Of a stretch of DNA of 64,000 bases, positions 29,101 to 39,008 are shown in pieces. The notes beneath the pieces were generated by a model, which ran no database searches, was not told where the DNA came from, and saw nothing but the letters and a program-made list of their open reading frames with translations. Origin of the DNA: Neisseria animaloris (GTDB lineage: Bacteria; Pseudomonadota; Gammaproteobacteria; Burkholderiales; Neisseriaceae). The DNA is taken from positions 1,054,001-1,118,000 of the forward strand of contig NZ_LR134440.1 of the NCBI RefSeq assembly GCF_900637855.1, written 5' to 3'. The position numbers and the translations under genes are program-made. The number at the start of each line of letters is the position of its first letter. Position 1 is the stretch's first letter.

Positions 29101-29946
29101 TTATTTGGCGGCTTTGGCTTCCTGAGCCGCTTTATATTCCCTCAGATACGCCAGTGCGGCAGCTTTTTCTTCTTCCGTGCCGTAACGCAAATCACGCTGG
29201 GCGCGGCGGAACGTAGCGCGTTCTTTCGCCTCTTCGAGCTGTCTGGCCTGATAAACCTCGCGGTTGGCAGAAGTTGTCCGCTGGGTTTGCTGCGCCTGTG
29301 CCCGCGCCATCGCCTGCGCAATCAGGTCAGCCGGATTAAACGCCGGCTTGGTTTCTGCTGGTTGCAGTGTCGTTTCACTTTGCAGGCGTGCTTTGGTAGC
29401 AGCCTCGCGTTGCGCCAACAATGTGCGGCGTTCTTCGGCATCCCGCTGCTTGCGTGCTTCACGCCGTTCGTAGCGGTGCAACGCATAAGCGGAAGCTGCA
29501 AAACGGGCTTCTCTTGATTGCTCGAAATCGCGCGATAAAGGCAGATAATCCGCTTCAACCGGCTGCATATAAATACAATCCACCGGACACGGTGCCACGC
29601 ACAAACCGCAACCCGTGCATTCTTTTCGGATAACGGTGTGCATTTGTTTGGACGCGCCCATAATTGCATCAACCGGACAAGCTCGGATACAGGCCGTACA
29701 GCCGATACAGGCAGCTTCGTCTATCCATGCCAATGCTTTTTCTTGAATTTTGGCCGGTTTCAGCGGTGCTTTGCCGAGCATACCGGCGATATCCAACATT
29801 ACCTCTTCACCTCCCGGCGCGCACAAATTCACCTCTGCATTTCCGTTTACCAATGCTTCGGCATAAGGCAGGCAGCCCTGATAGCCGCATTCGCGGCATT
29901 GGGTTTGAGGTAAAAGTTTATTGATGCAGTTGACGGTGATATTCAT
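29101..29946 (-). CDS. rsxB: RnfB/RsxB-like iron-sulfur electron-transfer protein
   Basis: 281 residues. The N-terminal 4Fe-4S domain has [16 protein letters not shown] near 17-32. Two ferredoxin-type clusters follow: [16 protein letters not shown] near 82-97 and [16 protein letters not shown] near 112-127. The C-terminal 140 residues are a charged Ala/Arg/Glu-rich extension. No other rnf/rsx gene is nearby, as is common in beta-proteobacteria where this gene stands alone; its membrane partners and role are then unclear. The N-terminal membrane anchor of true RnfB is missing. Confidence 0.88.
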   Translation of the reverse strand: MNITVNCINKLLPQTQCRECGYQGCLPYAEALVNGNAEVNLCAPGGEEVMLDIAGMLGKAPLKPAKIQEKALAWIDEAACIGCTACIRACPVDAIMGASKQMHTVIRKECTGCGLCVAPCPVDCIYMQPVEADYLPLSRDFEQSREARFAASAYALHRYERREARKQRDAEERRTLLAQREAATKARLQSETTLQPAETKPAFNPADLIAQAMARAQAQQTQRTTSANREVYQARQLEEAKERATFRRAQRDLRYGTEEEKAAALAYLREYKAAQEAKAAK

Positions 29947-30199
29947 TGAAACGGCTTGGTATCGGGAAAGTGCTTATTTTAACAGATTGATACCGGTTTT
30001 TATGAATACCCATCAATACGGCGTATCGAGAGACGGCCCGGTAGTGTTTTTAACCGTTTTTAAATATTCCCTTTACTGAAACTCTTCTTTAAAAAAGAGC
30101 CGGGAACATCGGAATCCGGCAAAACAATATATTCATTGTCCAATCCTTGCTGCTCCGGTTTTGGTTTCCTTTCTTTCTCATGCGTCTTATTTCTTATTC

Positions 30200-30379
30200 T
30201 CACAGACATTCGGGCATCAAACATCTTTCCATATCAATATGCATAATTGTTTTTACAAAACTCATAAACCACAAAGCAGTATCTTTGCCGGTATGCCCAA
30301 CAAAATTTGTTACACCGTCAGGCTCCGTAAAACCTAGGCCAAACCCTATCCTGCCGATAACGCCAAAATGCTGTTTCAT
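30200..30379 (-). CDS. Possible 59-residue small protein
   Basis: Starts ATG 30379 with a fair ribosome site (AAGGTGG 4 nt before). The N-terminal half is glycine-rich (GRIGFGLGF) and the C-terminus carries two Cys (ERCLMPECL). The segment VTNFVGHTG faintly resembles serine-hydrolase C-termini, so a gene remnant is possible. AT-rich for this genome. No family recognised. Confidence 0.3.
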   Translation of the reverse strand: MKQHFGVIGRIGFGLGFTEPDGVTNFVGHTGKDTALWFMSFVKTIMHIDMERCLMPECL

Positions 30380-30498
30380 AACCACCTTTTTTATTGGTCC
30401 GCCCCGATTAATAAAAAGTTGCCGAAACATCGGCAGTAATAATGAGAAAATCCATATCATTTTTTTGCGTTGCTTTTACTCGAACCGGTTTGCTTTAT

Positions 30499-30540
30499 TT
30501 TTGTAGGCCGTCTGAAAAATCTTTCAGACGGCCTACAAAA
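30499..30540. terminator. 19-bp-arm DUS hairpin upstream of gabD
   Basis: Perfect arms TTTTGTAGGCCGTCTGAAA and complement, 80 bp before gabD. Not located after a known gene. Confidence 0.45.
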
Positions 30541-30619
30541 CAAGCCCAACCCATAGATTTAAAAGCCTGTTGGTTATATTATCTCCCTCTATATCCCGCC
30601 CAACGAAGGAGGCAGAATA

Positions 30620-32053
30620 ATGAAAACCATTGAGCAATTATTACAACATCCCGATGTCGTCTTTTCACCCACAGCAAACAGTATCGCCGTACACAACCCT
30701 GCCACCGGCGACACGTTGGCCTATGTCAAAACCACCTCGCCAAACCGCCTGAACGAATTGATCGAACGCGCCGCAGTAGCCCAGAAACAATGGGCGGCAC
30801 AAACCGCTCTGGAGCGTGCCGATATTTTGTGGCGTTGGTACGCGTTGATAAAAGACAATAAAGAAAACCTCGCCCGCCTGATGACGATGGAACAAGGCAA
30901 ACCGCTTGCCGAATCGCGCGGCGAAATCGATTACGCCGCCTCGTTTATCCGCTGGTTCGCCGAAGAGGCTCGTCGTATCGACGGCGATATATTCACCAAC
31001 GTGAAGCACGCACAAAAGCTGCTGGTGGTTAAGCAGCCCATCGGCGTTACCGCCGCCATCACGCCGTGGAACTTCCCCGCCGCCATGATTACCCGCAAAG
31101 CCGCGCCCGCGCTGGCCGTCGGCTGTGCCATGTTGGTCAAACCCGCCGGCCAAACACCTTTAAGTGCCTACGCCCAAGCCGTGCTGGCTTATCAAGCGGG
31201 CATTCCGAAAGATTTGTTTGTGATCGTGAGCGGTAAAGCGGCCGAAATCAGCGATACTTTCGCGCAAAACCCGCTTATCCGCAAAATCAGCTTTACCGGC
31301 TCCACCGAAGTGGGCATCCAAATTTTCCGCAACAGCGCGGAACACATCAAAAAACTGAGTTTGGAACTGGGCGGCAACGCACCGTTTATCGTGTTTGACG
31401 ATGCCGACTTGGACAAAGCCGTAGAAGGAGCGTTGACCAGCAAATTCCGCAACAGTGGCCAAACCTGCGTGTGCACCAACCGCCTGTATGTGCAGGCGGG
31501 CGTATATGAAGAATTCTGTCGCCGCATCTCCGGCAAAGCGGCCGCACTTAAGCCGGGCAACGGTTTGCACGAAGGCGTGCGGCAAGGCCCGCTGATTGAC
31601 GAAAAAGCCGTCCGCAAAGTGGAAGAACATATCGAAGACGCTTTGTCCAAAGGCGCAAGCTGCCTTACCGGCGGCAAGCGCAGCAGCTTGGGACGGACGT
31701 TTTTCGAGCCGACCGTATTGCGCGACGTTACTGCCGACATGCTGGTAGCGCACGAAGAAACTTTCGGCCCGTTATGCCCGATTTTCAAATTCGACACCGA
31801 AGAAGAAGCCCTCTGGCAAGCCAACGATACCGGCTTCGGCTTGGCCTGCTATCTGTTCACCAGCGACACCGCCCGCCAATGGCGCGTGGCCGAAGCGCTG
31901 GAATACGGCATGGTCGGCATCAATACGGGCATCATCAGCAACGAAGTCGCCCCGTTCGGCGGAGTGAAAATGAGCGGACTCGGACGAGAAGGCAGCAAAT
32001 ACGGTGTCGACGAATATCTCGAAATGAAATACATGTGCCTTGATTTGAGTTAA
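30620..32053 (+). CDS. gabD: NAD(P)-dependent succinate-semialdehyde dehydrogenase
   Basis: 477 residues, aldehyde dehydrogenase fold. The cofactor region TPWNFPAAMITRKAAPALA lies near 150-170. The catalytic Glu is in LELGGNAPFIV near 255 and the catalytic Cys in NSGQTCVCTNR near 285. The closest familiar family is GabD, oxidising succinate semialdehyde to succinate. Substrate cannot be fixed from motifs alone. ychJ follows after a DUS pair. Confidence 0.9.
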   Translation: MKTIEQLLQHPDVVFSPTANSIAVHNPATGDTLAYVKTTSPNRLNELIERAAVAQKQWAAQTALERADILWRWYALIKDNKENLARLMTMEQGKPLAESRGEIDYAASFIRWFAEEARRIDGDIFTNVKHAQKLLVVKQPIGVTAAITPWNFPAAMITRKAAPALAVGCAMLVKPAGQTPLSAYAQAVLAYQAGIPKDLFVIVSGKAAEISDTFAQNPLIRKISFTGSTEVGIQIFRNSAEHIKKLSLELGGNAPFIVFDDADLDKAVEGALTSKFRNSGQTCVCTNRLYVQAGVYEEFCRRISGKAAALKPGNGLHEGVRQGPLIDEKAVRKVEEHIEDALSKGASCLTGGKRSSLGRTFFEPTVLRDVTADMLVAHEETFGPLCPIFKFDTEEEALWQANDTGFGLACYLFTSDTARQWRVAEALEYGMVGINTGIISNEVAPFGGVKMSGLGREGSKYGVDEYLEMKYMCLDLS

Positions 32054-32068
32054 ACCCGCACACTGTCG

Positions 32069-32101
32069 GAGGCCGTCTGAAAACATTGTTCAGACGGCCT
32101 C
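32069..32101 (+). terminator. DUS-pair terminator after gabD
   Basis: 13-bp inverted DUS arms with a 7-nt loop, 15 bp past the gabD stop. Confidence 0.6.
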
Positions 32102-32133
32102 GTATCCTCCCTACAATCATCAAACCGCCTATC

Positions 32134-32607
32134 ATGCCGTCTTCACAAAACTGCCCTTGCCAATCCGGTAAACCCTATGCCGACTGTTGCGCCCCCTTTC
32201 ACGAAGGAACACAGCTCCCGCCCACGTCCGAAGCCCTGATGCGTTCGCGTTATTGCGCTTATGTACTGCACGATATCGATTACATTGTCGCCACCACTGT
32301 GCCCGAACAGCAGCCGCTGCTGGATAAGGCCGCCATGTCGGAATGGAGCCGCAACACACAATGGCTGGATTTAGAGGTGCTGAAACATATTCCGAATATC
32401 GGCAAACACCATGCCCAAGTGAAATTCAAAGCCTATTTTGAAGAAAACGGCGGCAGGCAGAGCCATCACGAACTTTCCGCTTTTGTGAAACCGCAACAAC
32501 GCTGGTACTTTATCGATCCCACCGTGCCGTTACCCGCCCTGAAACAGCCGTGCATTTGCGGCTCCGGTAAAAAATTCAAACAATGCTGCGGCCGGTTTTT
32601 CAAATAA
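32134..32607 (+). CDS. ychJ: YchJ-family SEC-C metal-binding protein
   Basis: 157 residues from ATG 32134 (MPSSQNCPCQSG). The N-terminal SEC-C motif CPCQSGKPYADCC (about 7-19) and C-terminal one CICGSGKKFKQCC (about 140-152) each bind zinc. The central NTF2-like part includes RSRYCAYVLHDIDYIVATT. UPF0225/YchJ family; function unknown. The frame extends upstream into DUS sequence, which is rejected as coding. Confidence 0.93.
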   Translation: MPSSQNCPCQSGKPYADCCAPFHEGTQLPPTSEALMRSRYCAYVLHDIDYIVATTVPEQQPLLDKAAMSEWSRNTQWLDLEVLKHIPNIGKHHAQVKFKAYFEENGGRQSHHELSAFVKPQQRWYFIDPTVPLPALKQPCICGSGKKFKQCCGRFFK

Positions 32608-32658
32608 CCCTACCGCTGCCGAGCTGTTCGGCGCGAAAACCTTTCTTGCAAAAAAATC

Positions 32659-32693
32659 AGGCCGTCTGAAACTTTATTGTTCAGACGGCCTTT
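32659..32693 (+). terminator. DUS-pair terminator of ychJ
   Basis: 12-bp opposed DUS arms with a 9-nt loop, about 50 bp past the ychJ stop. Confidence 0.65.
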
Positions 32694-32716
32694 GTATCCA
32701 TATATGCTTTACAGAT

Positions 32717-32825
32717 AAAAAAAACCATCCATACCAAGGGAGAAGTATGAATGGTCAATTACATTGCGGGAAAACGTCTTACTGTTTCAACTGCTTTAAG
32801 GGAGAAAAGCAATCTCTGTCAGTGA
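32717..32825 (-). ncRNA. Small RNA with two anti-Shine-Dalgarno loops (NmsR/RcoF-like)
   Basis: Read on the minus strand. A -10 box TAGAAT (32836-32831) precedes a predicted start near 32825. A hairpin at 32811-32792 (6-bp stem TGCTTT/AAAGCA) exposes the loop TCTCCCTT. A final hairpin at 32754-32725 (10-bp stem with one T-G pair) exposes TTCTCCCTTG and is followed by T8, a textbook intrinsic terminator. Two loops complementary to AAGGGAGA suit blocking of ribosome sites. This is how the neisserial sibling RNAs NmsRA/NmsRB (RcoF2/RcoF1) are described, which control central metabolism. Identity with that family is from memory of their design, not alignment. Confidence 0.7.
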
Positions 32826-32921
32826 TGAATATTCTAGCGGAGTTAGCATTAAATTGCGTTAAGCTGTGCAAGATTTCTTCTTTTTACATTCACATTCGTT
32901 TGTAATCAGGCCGTCTGAAAA

Positions 32922-33710
32922 CTATTGGTTTTCCCGTATCCATTTAAGCCAGCGGGCAAAAAGCCCTTGATGCAGCCCGGCGACTACCGAACGCTTGAAC
33001 ACATGTTCGCCGCTCCAAAAATCATCACCTTCCAAAGTGGCGAGAGAACCGCCCGCTTCTTCCAGAATCAGCGCACCGGCGGCGTAATCCCACAACTTCT
33101 GCCCGCCGTGCACATAAATATCGTAGCGGCCTGCAGCCAGATAACACCAGTCGAGCGTGCTGCTGCCCATGCTGCGGAGGCTGCCGAACGGAGCCAGCGT
33201 ATTCATGCGGCTGGACAGTTTGCCGGAACGCAAATATTTGATTTCCACACCGGCAATCGCTTCATGAAGCTGTTTTTCCACATTGCGGGCCGGCAGCGGA
33301 CGGCCGTTGAGAAACGCGCCTTTGCCTCGTTCGGCATAAAAACATTCGTCGCTCACGGGGTTGTAAATCACGCCCATTTGCGAGCGGCCGTTTTTCACAT
33401 AGGCGCAGGAAAGGGCGAAATGCGGCAGGCCGTTGATGAAATTATTGGTGCCGTCGATCGGATCGACCACCCAAAGCCCTTGCCGATTGTGCTTCCATAA
33501 TTCCATCTGTCGTTTCGAAGTCATTTCCTCACCCAACATCGGGCAGTCGATAATTTCAGGCAGCCTCTCCGCAAATGCCGCCTGTGCTGCCAAATCGGCT
33601 TCGGTAAGCGTCGAACCGTCAGGCTTCCGGCTGACGGCGACATCAAGAAAACGCGGCATCACTTCGCTGCGCGCCACTTCGCGTACCAGCACATGCAATT
33701 TGTCTAACAC
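32922..33710 (-). CDS. suhB: Inositol monophosphatase family protein (SuhB-like)
   Basis: 262 residues. GTG start at 33710, supported by AAGGA 9 nt upstream and by homologues starting MLDKLHVLVREVARSEVMPRF. Metal and catalytic motifs: GEEMTS near 62, WVVDPIDGTNNFINGLPHF near 78-96, and WDYAAGALILEEAGG near 210-224. It hydrolyses inositol phosphates; SuhB of E. coli also takes part in rRNA antitermination. Function beyond phosphatase is not deducible. Confidence 0.93.
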   Translation of the reverse strand: MLDKLHVLVREVARSEVMPRFLDVAVSRKPDGSTLTEADLAAQAAFAERLPEIIDCPMLGEEMTSKRQMELWKHNRQGLWVVDPIDGTNNFINGLPHFALSCAYVKNGRSQMGVIYNPVSDECFYAERGKGAFLNGRPLPARNVEKQLHEAIAGVEIKYLRSGKLSSRMNTLAPFGSLRSMGSSTLDWCYLAAGRYDIYVHGGQKLWDYAAGALILEEAGGSLATLEGDDFWSGEHVFKRSVVAGLHQGLFARWLKWIRENQ

Positions 33711-33856
33711 GGTTTTTCCTTAATCGTTATTATTGATTTGCCCGACCGTTAAAGCGGCGGACGGCAGCAACGGTTTGCCATCGGGCCGCCGGCACTTGCC
33801 ATTTCACGCCGAAAAAGTCAATATTAGCTTTTTTCCGCCAACAACCACAACCGAAC

Positions 33857-34582
33857 ATGCCCCGTTTTTACGTTTCCTCCGAACTACACTCCGAACAAAC
33901 ACTTCAACTACCTGACAATGTCGTGCGCCACCTGCATGTTTTACGAATGAGACCACACGAAGAAATCGTTTTATTCAACGGTAACGGCAAGGCTTATCCC
34001 GCCCGCCTGACTCTTCTGGAAAAACGCCGCGCCGAAGCGGAAATTTTACGCGAAGAGCCGACCGGCAACGAATCGCCGCTGCGGATTACGCTGATACAGG
34101 CGGTGTCGGGGGGCGAACGCATGGATTTTACCCTGCAAAAAAGCGTCGAGCTCGGCGTGGCCGAAATCCGCCCCGTTTTGAGCGAGCGCTGCGTGGTGCG
34201 CTTGGACGGCGAACGTGCCGACAAACGGGTGGCGCGCTGGCAGGAAATCGTGATTGCCGCCTGTGAACAAAGCGGGCGCAACGTCGTGCCGCAGGTGTTG
34301 CCGCTGACTTCATACAAAGAAGCCCTGAACCGCCTGCCCGAAGCCGATGCCCGCCTGCTGATGAGCCTGAACAACGCCCGCAGCTTGAATGCCGTTGCCT
34401 CCGCTCCGCAACGCATCACGTTTATGGTCGGCCCCGAAGGAGGATGGACGGCAGCGGAAGAGCAAACGGCTTTTAATGCGGGGTTCCAATCGGTTACGCT
34501 GGGCCCGCGCGTATTGCGTACAGAAACGGCTTCACTGGCCGCCATTGCCGCCATGCAGACTTTATGGGGCGATTTTGTTTGA
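33857..34582 (+). CDS. rsmE: 16S rRNA (uracil1498-N3)-methyltransferase
   Basis: 241 residues. N-terminal PUA-like RNA-binding domain (about 1-70), then a SPOUT trefoil-knot methyltransferase domain. Signatures are QKSVELGVAEIRPVLSERCVVR near 92-113, FMVGPEGGWTAAEE near 191-204 and LGPRVLRTETA near 217-227. Methylates U1498 of 16S rRNA. Monocistronic. Confidence 0.96.
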   Translation: MPRFYVSSELHSEQTLQLPDNVVRHLHVLRMRPHEEIVLFNGNGKAYPARLTLLEKRRAEAEILREEPTGNESPLRITLIQAVSGGERMDFTLQKSVELGVAEIRPVLSERCVVRLDGERADKRVARWQEIVIAACEQSGRNVVPQVLPLTSYKEALNRLPEADARLLMSLNNARSLNAVASAPQRITFMVGPEGGWTAAEEQTAFNAGFQSVTLGPRVLRTETASLAAIAAMQTLWGDFV

Positions 34583-34599
34583 AGCCCAGCCGCATTGCC

Positions 34600-34655
34600 A
34601 AAAGGCCGTCTGAAAAAGTTTATTCTATAAAACAAAACTTTTCAGACGGCCTTTT
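34600..34655. terminator. Bidirectional DUS-pair terminator, rsmE / copper ATPase
   Basis: Arms of about 20 bp (one-base length difference in the A run) with a 17-nt loop between convergent genes. Confidence 0.7.
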
Positions 34656-34658
34656 CCA

Positions 34659-37115
34659 TCATTTGTCTTTCTTCAATAGCCTTAAGGCATTGGCCGATAC
34701 CAGCAGCGAACTCAAGCTCATGCCCAGTGCGGCAATCCACGGGGTAACAAACCCCAGCACCGCCAGCGGCACGGCAATCAGGTTATACATACTCGCCCAA
34801 GCCAAGTTTTGCCGGATAACGCTACGGGTTTTCCTCGCTTGCCGCACCATCAGCGGCAGCACGCGCATGTCGTCGTTGAGCAGCACCACGTCCGCTCCGT
34901 CTCGGGCAATATCCGCGCCGCCCGCCACAACCACCGATACGTCGGCCTGCGCCAGCACGGGCGCATCGTTGATGCCGTCGCCGACCATCAGCACCTTCCT
35001 ACCCTGCCGTTGCAGGGTTTCGACATAGGCCAGTTTGTCTTCGGGCGAGGCTTCGGCATGGTATGCGTCCAAGCCGAGCTGCCGTGCCACCGTTTCGACG
35101 GCCATGGTACGGTCGCCGCTCAACACATGCAGGCGCGCGCCTTGCGATTTGAGTTCAGCCAACATGTCGGCAATACCGCTTTTCACTTCGTCTTCCAGCA
35201 AAAAGGCCGTCTGAAAACCTTGTTGGTTGCCGAGATAAACCATGCTGCCGCTGTGTTCGATACGGGCATCTTCGGGCAGCCTGCCGGCGATTTCCGCTAC
35301 AAATTCCGCCCGGCCGACCGCCCAGATTTGCCGTTTGCCGTTCACTTCCACCTGCGCGCTCACACCGTAGCCGACGCGGTTGATGCGCTGCTCGGTACGG
35401 ATATCGGGCATAACATCGCCATCGTTTGCATTGCAGCTCAAAATCGCCCGCGCGATCGGATGTTCGGACTGCATTTCCAAAGCCTGCGCCACGGCAAGGG
35501 CTTCGGCGGTTTTCAGACGGCCTAAAGGAATGATGCGGGAAACCGTCAGCATGCCTTTGGTAAGCGTGCCGGTTTTATCAAACACCACATCGTCGATTTG
35601 CGACAAAGTTTCCAAACTTTGGCTGCCACCCACCAAGATGCCGTCTGAAGCCAACGTACCGGTGGAAGCCGCCAGCGCGGTCGGGGTGGCCAGCGACAAC
35701 GCGCACGGGCAGGTGATCACCAGCAGCGACACGGTAATCCACAACGCGGTCATCGCGTCGGCGTAAATCGTCCAACCGGCAAACACCGGCACCGCTAACA
35801 CCAGCAGGCTCATCACGAAAGACGAAGCATATTTGTCGGCCAGCTCGGCCAAACGCGGCTTTTGCGCCAGCGCACGGTCGAGCAGTTTGGCAATGTGCGA
35901 CAAGCGGGTATCGCTGCCGACGGTATCGGTTCGGATAACCAGCGGGCTTGCCGTATTCAACGTGCCCGCCACCACCGCCGCGCCCTGCCGCTTCGCCACC
36001 GGCAGGCTTTCGCCGGTAAGCATGGCCTCGTTTACTTCGCTCTCTCCGGCCAGCACCGTGCCGTCCACCGGAATCACTTCGCCCGCGCGCACCACAATCA
36101 CATCTCCCGACTGCAACTGCACCACTGCCGCCTCTTCGCCGGCCTCGCTTTCGGGATAAGCGGGCAGCTTGTGGCAGAACGCAGGCACCAGCTTCACCAG
36201 CCGCTCCGCCGCGTCTCCCGCCTTGCGCCGCGCGATTTGCTCCATATAACGCCCGCCCAGCAGCAGAAACACAAACATGGCGATAGATTCAAAATACAAA
36301 CCCTGCCCCGCATTGCTGAGCAGCCCGTAAATACCGGCAGTAAAAGTCAGAATGATGGCAATCGCCACCGGCGTATCCATACCGATGCGGCGGTTTTTGA
36401 GGTCGCGCCAAGTGCCCTGATAAAACGGCACGGCGGAATAAAACATGGCGGGCAGCACCATCAGAAATGCGCCCCAATGCAGAATACCCAGATACAGCGG
36501 TTCGATTTCGTTGCCGTAAAGATAAGTGGGCACGGCAAACATCATCGTTTGCATCATAGACAACCCCGCCACGGCAAGACGGATGAGCGACTGCTTGCGC
36601 TCTTTCTGCGCCTGCTCTTCCACCTTCTGCGCATCATAAGGCGCGGCGGTGTAACCCGTATTTTGTATGCGCAGCAAAATATCGGACAGCGCCGCCCGGC
36701 TGCTGTCCCACAACACGCGCACGCGGCGGGTGCTGTAATTCAAATCCACCCGCAACACGCCGTTCAAACGCAAAAGCTGTTGTTCGATCAGCCATACGCA
36801 CGCCGCACAAGTGATGCCGCCGAGCATCAGCACCGCTTCGCGCTCGTTACCCTCTCCCGTTTCCACAAACCCCGCCTGCACCTCGGGCAGGTCGTACAGC
36901 TTGATTTGGTCGAGCACTTCCTGCGGCGGCAAAGCGGCTTTTTCCGCATCAGCGGTACGCTGCTTGTAATAATTGCCCAAGCCGGCATCGATAATGCTCT
37001 GCGCTACCGCCTGACAGCCTGCACAACAGGCGGGATGGGTTTCGTTTTCGTATTGAATGGGTAAGTCGATGTTTTCGGGCACGTCCAGCCCGCAATGGAA
37101 GCATGTTTTTTTCAT
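34659..37115 (-). CDS. ccoI: Copper-transporting P1B-ATPase, CcoI/FixI type
   Basis: 818 residues from ATG 37115; a TTG two codons earlier is not used. The N-terminus has the CcoI/FixI cysteine cluster (CFHCG near 3-7, CCAGC near 31-35), then a heavy-metal domain with [10 protein letters not shown]. Six to eight helices, CPC metal site ([12 protein letters not shown]), phosphorylation site DKTGT at about 513 and [10 protein letters not shown]. It is expected to supply copper for cbb3 oxidase assembly. The cco oxidase genes are not in the window. A DUS is in frame near 35205. Confidence 0.92.
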   Translation of the reverse strand: MKKTCFHCGLDVPENIDLPIQYENETHPACCAGCQAVAQSIIDAGLGNYYKQRTADAEKAALPPQEVLDQIKLYDLPEVQAGFVETGEGNEREAVLMLGGITCAACVWLIEQQLLRLNGVLRVDLNYSTRRVRVLWDSSRAALSDILLRIQNTGYTAAPYDAQKVEEQAQKERKQSLIRLAVAGLSMMQTMMFAVPTYLYGNEIEPLYLGILHWGAFLMVLPAMFYSAVPFYQGTWRDLKNRRIGMDTPVAIAIILTFTAGIYGLLSNAGQGLYFESIAMFVFLLLGGRYMEQIARRKAGDAAERLVKLVPAFCHKLPAYPESEAGEEAAVVQLQSGDVIVVRAGEVIPVDGTVLAGESEVNEAMLTGESLPVAKRQGAAVVAGTLNTASPLVIRTDTVGSDTRLSHIAKLLDRALAQKPRLAELADKYASSFVMSLLVLAVPVFAGWTIYADAMTALWITVSLLVITCPCALSLATPTALAASTGTLASDGILVGGSQSLETLSQIDDVVFDKTGTLTKGMLTVSRIIPLGRLKTAEALAVAQALEMQSEHPIARAILSCNANDGDVMPDIRTEQRINRVGYGVSAQVEVNGKRQIWAVGRAEFVAEIAGRLPEDARIEHSGSMVYLGNQQGFQTAFLLEDEVKSGIADMLAELKSQGARLHVLSGDRTMAVETVARQLGLDAYHAEASPEDKLAYVETLQRQGRKVLMVGDGINDAPVLAQADVSVVVAGGADIARDGADVVLLNDDMRVLPLMVRQARKTRSVIRQNLAWASMYNLIAVPLAVLGFVTPWIAALGMSLSSLLVSANALRLLKKDK

Positions 37116-37373
37116 GGGCAACGATTGTACGCGCAGGGCTTTTTTCGGGCAATGAAACCGCTTTTTCAGACGGCCGTGAAGAGTCGGGTATCAACCGGAG
37201 TTATCGTACGGGAGCAGCCAACTTTTAATCTGTACCTCCATATCCGCACTGCCGTCGACTTTTACCTTAAACAATCGTCATACTCATTTTGGTTAAATTA
37301 TTCGGCAAAATTTTTAAAAAGCCTCCCCAAACTACTTTCTTTTATTTTATTAGGTTAAAAAATCTATTTATCA

Positions 37374-37401
37374 TTGACATTATATTACTCAAATTTACAA
37401 C
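37374..37401 (+). promoter_or_regulatory. Candidate promoter of the 45-codon gene
   Basis: Perfect TTGACA, a 16-nt spacer and TACAAC, in AT-rich DNA about 175 bp before the small gene. The -10 is weak. Confidence 0.35.
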
Positions 37402-37575
37402 ATTATTTTGTAATATCTTCCCCGTTTCAATCGATTTAAACCATAAGCATTGACGGCAAGGCTTTTTAATTTCATAATTTTATGCAATTAAAGTGTAGTC
37501 AAAACAAATATAACAAAATAAAAGAAGTTTCTTTCCTTCCAAACATTCGAAAACATTTCTTTACTCGGAGAACCC

Positions 37576-37713
37576 ATGATTGACCGTCTTATGCCTATTT
37601 TCGCCGTAATCGGCGTGCTATCCACTATCGGCTACATAGGGCTGACTGCGTGGGTTATGTATGACAATTTCAATAAAAGCAAAAAGAAAACGTTGCCCGG
37701 TTCGCACCGTTAG
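37576..37713 (+). CDS. Small single-pass membrane protein, 45 residues
   Basis: ATG preceded by CTCGGAG, a good ribosome site. MIDRLMPIFAVIGVLSTIGY begins the product. A hydrophobic segment of about 24 residues is followed by a Lys-rich tail (NKSKKKTL), predicting N-out/C-in insertion. Own terminator downstream. Size and layout recall small oxidase subunits such as CcoQ, and the neighbouring ccoI is suggestive, but the sequence is not recognisably CcoQ. Too short for most automatic callers. Confidence 0.6.
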   Translation: MIDRLMPIFAVIGVLSTIGYIGLTAWVMYDNFNKSKKKTLPGSHR

Positions 37714-37815
37714 CAATGCTTGTTATGTTTGTAAAAAAATCCCTCCCAAACACACGCACCCTTTCTTAAAAATCAAAAATCCGACAAAACAAAACCGATA
37801 AATCATTGCTGAATA

Positions 37816-37850
37816 AAGGCCGTCTGAATCTTTCAGACGGCCTCTTTTTT
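37816..37850 (+). terminator. DUS terminator of the 45-codon gene
   Basis: 12-bp DUS arms, 4-nt loop, then CTTTTTT. Confidence 0.75.
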
Positions 37851-37945
37851 GTTTTCAACCTGTAAACCCAACCGTTTCGGCCCATACCGGTATCTTTAAA
37901 GAAAAGCCGAAACAGTCGACACAACTTTTTAAAAACGCTGCCCGC

Positions 37946-38947
37946 TTACAGATTTATCAACATCCAGTGCACATAACGGCTTACACCTTCGTCGACATCT
38001 AAAAACGCTTCTTCGTAACCGGCTTCGCGCAAACGCGAAATATCGGCTTCGGTAAAGCTCTGGTATTTGCCTTTGAGCGAATCGGGGAACGGAATGTAGC
38101 GGATCAACTCTTCTTTAACCAATTCCTGAAGGCTCATCGCAGGTTTGCCCTCGGCCACACGGCAGGCGTTGACGGTTGCGGCGGCCAAATCGTTAAACGG
38201 CTGGCTACGGCCGGTGCCTAGATTGAAAATACCTGATTTTTCAGGGTTGTCGAAGAAGAACAGGTTCACTTTCACCACATCTTCCACACTCACGAAATCG
38301 CGGGTTTGCTCGCCGTTGCCGTAGCCTTCGTTCTCGCCGAACAAATTCACATAGCCCTGCTCGCGGTATTGGTTGAAATGGTGGAACGCCACCGAAGCCA
38401 TGCGGCCTTTGTGCTGTTCGCGCGGGCCGTACACATTGAAATAGCGGAAACCGGCCACTTGCGCGGTCAAGCCCTCTTCCATGCGGCGGCGCACCACTTG
38501 GTCGAACAGGAATTTGGAATAGCCGTACACGTTGAGCGGTTTTTCCAATTCGCGCTCTTCGCGGAAAATCTCGCCTTTGCCGTACACTGCCGCGCTGGAG
38601 GCGTATAAAAACGGAATACGTTCGTCCTGACACCAATCGAGCAGATCGAGGCTGTATTGGTAGTTGTTGTCCATCATATACAGGCCGTTGTGCTCCATAG
38701 TGTCGGAACACGCACCGTCGTGGAACACGGCTTCGATATCGTCAAACGGCAGCAGATGCTCGCGCACTTGGCGGATGAACTCATGTTTGTCGAGATAATG
38801 GGCGATTTCGCACTCGGCCAGATTTTTGAATTTCTCGCCGCGGGTCAGGTTATCAACGGCAATGATGTCGGTAATGCCGCGTTCGTTCAGGGCCTTGACG
38901 ATGTTGCTGCCGATAAAGCCGGCGGCACCGGTTACGATGATGGTCAT
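37946..38947 (-). CDS. rfaD: ADP-L-glycero-D-manno-heptose 6-epimerase
   Basis: 333 residues, short-chain dehydrogenase fold. NAD(P)-binding [15 protein letters not shown] lies at 6-20 and the catalytic YxxxK in YGYSKFLFD near 142-150. Converts the D,D- to the L,D-heptose nucleotide for lipooligosaccharide core. The kinase gene hldA/rfaE lies directly upstream on the same strand (61-bp gap), so the two heptose steps are clustered. Confidence 0.97.
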   Translation of the reverse strand: MTIIVTGAAGFIGSNIVKALNERGITDIIAVDNLTRGEKFKNLAECEIAHYLDKHEFIRQVREHLLPFDDIEAVFHDGACSDTMEHNGLYMMDNNYQYSLDLLDWCQDERIPFLYASSAAVYGKGEIFREERELEKPLNVYGYSKFLFDQVVRRRMEEGLTAQVAGFRYFNVYGPREQHKGRMASVAFHHFNQYREQGYVNLFGENEGYGNGEQTRDFVSVEDVVKVNLFFFDNPEKSGIFNLGTGRSQPFNDLAAATVNACRVAEGKPAMSLQELVKEELIRYIPFPDSLKGKYQSFTEADISRLREAGYEEAFLDVDEGVSRYVHWMLINL

Positions 38948-39008
38948 AATCTTTTCCTTTTGGTCTTTAAAATAGGGGCTGGCCGTATGAAAGCGAACTT
39001 GATGACTT

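Larger units (their letters stand above)
29947..30619. other. 670-bp region between rsxB and gabD
   Basis: Divergent leaders with low GC. It holds the possible 59-residue gene at 30200-30379 (minus) and a DUS hairpin at 30499-30540. A good ribosome site (GAAGGAGG) precedes gabD. No other gene is supported. Confidence 0.5.
32608..32921. other. Intergenic region ychJ-suhB
   Basis: Contains a DUS terminator (32659-32693) for ychJ and a small RNA gene on the minus strand (about 32717-32825). No protein gene is supported; a 52-codon plus-strand frame here is rejected. Confidence 0.6.
37116..37945. other. 830-bp AT-rich region between ccoI and rfaD
   Basis: Strikingly AT-rich at 37230-37560. It contains a candidate promoter (37374-37401), a 45-codon gene (37576-37713) and a DUS terminator (37816-37850). 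The first 250 bp carry the ccoI leader and one DUS; nothing else is recognised. Confidence 0.5.

Noticed and set aside
32747..32905. 52-codon plus-strand frame with a perfect-looking ribosome site AAGGGAGAAG
   Set aside because: The 'ribosome site' is the complement of an anti-Shine-Dalgarno loop of the minus-strand small RNA, and the frame runs across both of its hairpins and its promoter.
37116..37121. TTG start giving a two-residue extension of the copper ATPase
   Set aside because: The ATG at 37115 matches the usual MKKTCFHCG start.
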